From an uncultured Caulobacter sp. (lineage in GTDB: Bacteria; Pseudomonadota; Alphaproteobacteria; Caulobacterales; Caulobacteraceae): DNA of 6,810 bases. The notes below the pieces were generated by a model. The model was not told the origin of the DNA, did no database searches, and was given only the letters and a program-made list of their open reading frames with translations. Both the position numbers and the translations under genes were made by a program. How positions within the stretch are numbered: the first letter of the stretch is position 1; every line of letters begins with the position of its first letter. The stretch is taken from contig NZ_CALCDX010000166.1 in NCBI RefSeq assembly GCF_937900395.1, forward strand, positions 1 to 6,810, read 5' to 3'. Positions 5,031 through 6,810 of the stretch are shown piece by piece.

Positions 5031-5600
5031 TCAGAACAGATCCACGTCGCCGCTGGAGGCGGCGGGCATCGGGACGGGAGCGGGACGGCGGACGTCCTGC
5101 GGCGCGTTGTCGACGGCGACCAGGCGCTGGCGCACACGGCCCGAGGCCGGCCAGAACTCGACCCGGCGAGCCGACACGCCGCCCGTGCTGGACGAGACGA
5201 TCGGAATGCCTTCGTCGCGCAGGAAGCGCTCGGCGAACGCGGAGTTGCTGGCGCCGACGTCCGAGAGGCCGTCGAACAGCTTCGCGCCGCCGAAGATCTT
5301 GGCTTCCAGCCGCTCGCGGCGGGCGCCCTTCTTCAGCAGCTCGTTGATCAGCAGTTCCATGGCGTAGGCGCCGTAGCGAACCGCGTCCCCGCCGGTCCCG
5401 CGGCCGTCGCCGGCGTCGGGCAGCAAGAAGTGGTTCATGCCGCCGACGCCCGACTGCGGGTCGCGGATGCAGGCGGCGATGCACGAGCCCAGCACCGTGG
5501 TCATGACCACGTTCGGGTCAGTCGTCACGTGGCTTTCGCCCTGAGTGACGTGCACCTTAATCGCGCGCTCGGTGTCTTCGGGTGGGGTGTGATGCGTCAT
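5031..5600 (-). CDS. cheD: Chemoreceptor glutamine deamidase CheD
   Basis: CheD converts specific glutamines of chemoreceptors to glutamate, making methylation sites and tuning receptor output; it acts in the cytoplasm on membrane receptors. The 189-residue product has the catalytic set known from Thermotoga CheD with identical spacing: T34, C40 in V-L-G-S-C, and H57 in M-N-H-F-L-L-P (17 residues after the Cys, as for Cys27/His44). Other family segments are R-Y-G-A-Y-A-M-E-L-L, E-A-K-I-F-G-G-A-K-L-F, A-S-N-S-A-F and G-G-V-S-A-R-R-V-E-F. After the domain comes a Pro/Ala-rich linker from about 165 and the tail G-D-V-D-L-F. The ATG at 5600 overlaps the stop of the upstream cheY as ATGA, which decides this start over an upstream in-frame ATG lying inside cheY. 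Assignment is firm; the role of the tail is unknown. Confidence 0.96.
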   Translation of the reverse strand: MTHHTPPEDTERAIKVHVTQGESHVTTDPNVVMTTVLGSCIAACIRDPQSGVGGMNHFLLPDAGDGRGTGGDAVRYGAYAMELLINELLKKGARRERLEAKIFGGAKLFDGLSDVGASNSAFAERFLRDEGIPIVSSSTGGVSARRVEFWPASGRVRQRLVAVDNAPQDVRRPAPVPMPAASSGDVDLF

Positions 5601-5986
5601 GTCAGCTGTCCGAACACCTGTTCGATCTTGTCGCGCAGTCCCTGGACGGTGAACGGCTTGACGCAATAGTTGTTGACGCCGAACTGCACCGCGCGCTGGA
5701 CCAGTTCACGGTCCGCGCGGCCGGTCAGCATGACGAAGGCCGTCTGGCGGATCGGCGGGTGCGAACGCACCGCGCGGAGCAACGCCAGACCGTCCATCTT
5801 CGGCATGTTGAAGTCCGAGATGACGAGGTTCGCCGGCTTGGCCAGGAGGTTCTTCAGAGCCTCCTCGCCATCGGGCGCTTCACGAATATCCTTGAAGCCG
5901 ATCTGCTGCAGAGCATTTCGGATCAGCGCCCGCATGGTCAGCTGGTCGTCGACGACAAGAACGGAGATGGAGCTTGCTTGGGGCAT
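5597..5986 (-). CDS. cheY: Single-domain chemotaxis response regulator CheY (CheYII position)
   Basis: A 129-residue single receiver domain of normal CheY length. When phosphorylated by CheA, such a protein binds the FliM flagellar switch and changes motor rotation. All key residues are present: acidic pair D13/D14, phospho-acceptor D58 in I-S-D-F-N-M-P, T88, aromatic switch Y107 and K110, each one position later than in E. coli CheY (57, 87, 106, 109). Asn60 and Arg90 occupy the two variable active-site positions (D+2 and T+2) that influence dephosphorylation rate. It lies between cheB and cheD, the place of S. meliloti CheY2, the main motor regulator there, so it is the best motor-binding candidate in this window. 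The ATG follows the cheB stop by three bases, with GAGG nine bases before it. The C-terminus overlaps the cheD start. Confidence 0.95.
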   Translation of the reverse strand: MPQASSISVLVVDDQLTMRALIRNALQQIGFKDIREAPDGEEALKNLLAKPANLVISDFNMPKMDGLALLRAVRSHPPIRQTAFVMLTGRADRELVQRAVQFGVNNYCVKPFTVQGLRDKIEQVFGQLT

Positions 5987-5989
5987 AGG

Positions 5990-6810
5990 TTAGCGCCTCG
6001 CCGAGGCCAGATCGAGAATGGACTGGCCCATGGAGGACAGGGAAACCTGCTTCTCCACCGCGCCAAGTTCGAAGGCGGCTCTGGGCATGCCGTAGACGAC
6101 GCAGCTGGACTCGTCCTGACCGAGCGTCCGGGCGCCCGCCTTGCGCATCGCCAATAGCCCCTGGGCGCCGTCGCGCCCCATGCCGGTCAGGATGACGCCG
6201 ACAGCCTTGTCTCCCAGTGTCTGGGCGACAGAGTTGAACAGGACGTCCACCGACGGGCGATGGCCGCTGACCGGGTCGCCTTGGACCAGGCGGCACCGCA
6301 GGCCGGCCGAGCGGACGACTTCGAGGTGCGTGGCGCCGCCGGGGGCCACGTAGACCTTGCCAGGCTCCAGCACCGCGCCGTCCGAGGCTTCCGTCACCTT
6401 GGCGCCGCTGGCGCGGTCAAGGCGCGCGGCGAAGCTGGCGGTGAAGGTCGCCGGCATGTGCTGGGTGATCACCGTCGGCGGGCAGGTTTCCGGGAACTGC
6501 TGCACGATGGACAGCAAGGCCTCGACGCCGCCGGTCGACGAACCGATCGCGACCAGGTCACCCGAAGGCATGTAGTCCTTGCGCGGCGCGCGGGCCGGCG
6601 CGGCGTCGGCCTTGGTGCGCACCGAGGCGCGCGCCGCGGTCTTCACCTTGGTGACGATCTCGGCCAGGGCCTCCTGGGTGCCGGTCGCATCGGCCGGCTT
6701 GCCCACGCAGTCCACCGCGCCCAGTTCCAGGGCCCGCAGCGTCATTTCCGCGCCCGCCTGGGTCAGGGTCGAGACCATGACCACCGGCATCGGCCGCAGG
6801 CGCATGATCT
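5990..6810 (-). CDS. cheB: Chemotaxis response regulator protein-glutamate methylesterase CheB (N-terminus outside window)
   Basis: CheB removes methyl groups from chemoreceptor glutamates and, in many bacteria, deamidates receptor glutamines; CheA phosphorylates its receiver domain to activate it. The window holds about 272 residues up to the TAA at 5990-5992. They start within the receiver domain, whose end shows P-V-V-M-V-S-T-L-T and the conserved lysine in V-G-K-P; the phosphorylated aspartate lies beyond the edge. A basic/Ala-rich linker leads to the methylesterase domain with its catalytic triad: second Ser of G-S-S-T-G-G (codon 6536-6538), His of I-T-Q-H-M-P, and Asp of T-G-M-G-R-D-G (equivalents of Ser164, His190 and Asp286 in Salmonella). 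The frame continues upstream of the ATG at 6803-6805 to the window edge, so that ATG is internal. It is the first gene of the visible operon; cheR, cheW and cheA are expected beyond the edge. Confidence 0.96.
   Translation of the reverse strand, partial: IMRLRPMPVVMVSTLTQAGAEMTLRALELGAVDCVGKPADATGTQEALAEIVTKVKTAARASVRTKADAAPARAPRKDYMPSGDLVAIGSSTGGVEALLSIVQQFPETCPPTVITQHMPATFTASFAARLDRASGAKVTEASDGAVLEPGKVYVAPGGATHLEVVRSAGLRCRLVQGDPVSGHRPSVDVLFNSVAQTLGDKAVGVILTGMGRDGAQGLLAMRKAGARTLGQDESSCVVYGMPRAAFELGAVEKQVSLSSMGQSILDLASARR

Overview
The window is high-GC alphaproteobacterial DNA with dense gene packing and several ATGA stop/start overlaps. Gene order and protein character point to Caulobacter, close to C. 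crescentus/vibrioides: a NagA-type deacetylase, a TonB-dependent receptor of the Xanthomonas/Caulobacter class, and the distal part of the major chemotaxis operon. This assignment comes from recognised gene order and protein features, not from a database search.

Layout: bases 1-410 (+) hold the 3' part of an N-acetylglucosamine-6-phosphate deacetylase gene. It converges on a large TonB-dependent receptor gene (477-3305, -), and a perfect 15-bp inverted repeat lies between the two stop codons. The receptor has a strong ribosome binding site that fixes its start at base 3305. Upstream of it lie a roughly 100-base leader with two small inverted repeats, a possible promoter, and two LacI-type operator-like sequences 32 bp apart. 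Receptor and deacetylase together suggest regulated uptake and catabolism of GlcNAc or chitin oligosaccharides.

From 3571 to the right edge the minus strand carries one compact operon, in transcription order cheB (5' end outside the window), cheY, cheD, cheU, a second and longer cheY, and cheE. Gaps are 3-5 bases or 4-base overlaps, so the genes are almost certainly co-transcribed and probably translationally coupled. CheB and CheD modify chemoreceptors (adaptation), and the 129-residue CheY is a canonical motor-type response regulator.

The least described part is cheU-cheY-cheE. CheU has a helix with a D-x-x-x-Q motif and sits directly after cheD, the position held in Sinorhizobium meliloti by cheT, whose product is a DXXXQ-type phosphatase for a sink CheY. 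The 200-residue CheY lacks the aromatic switch residue and carries a C-terminal extension with arginine motifs and a FliM-like peptide. CheD and CheU end in similar acidic-aromatic tails. Together these suggest an unusual signal-termination module at the end of the operon; this is inference.
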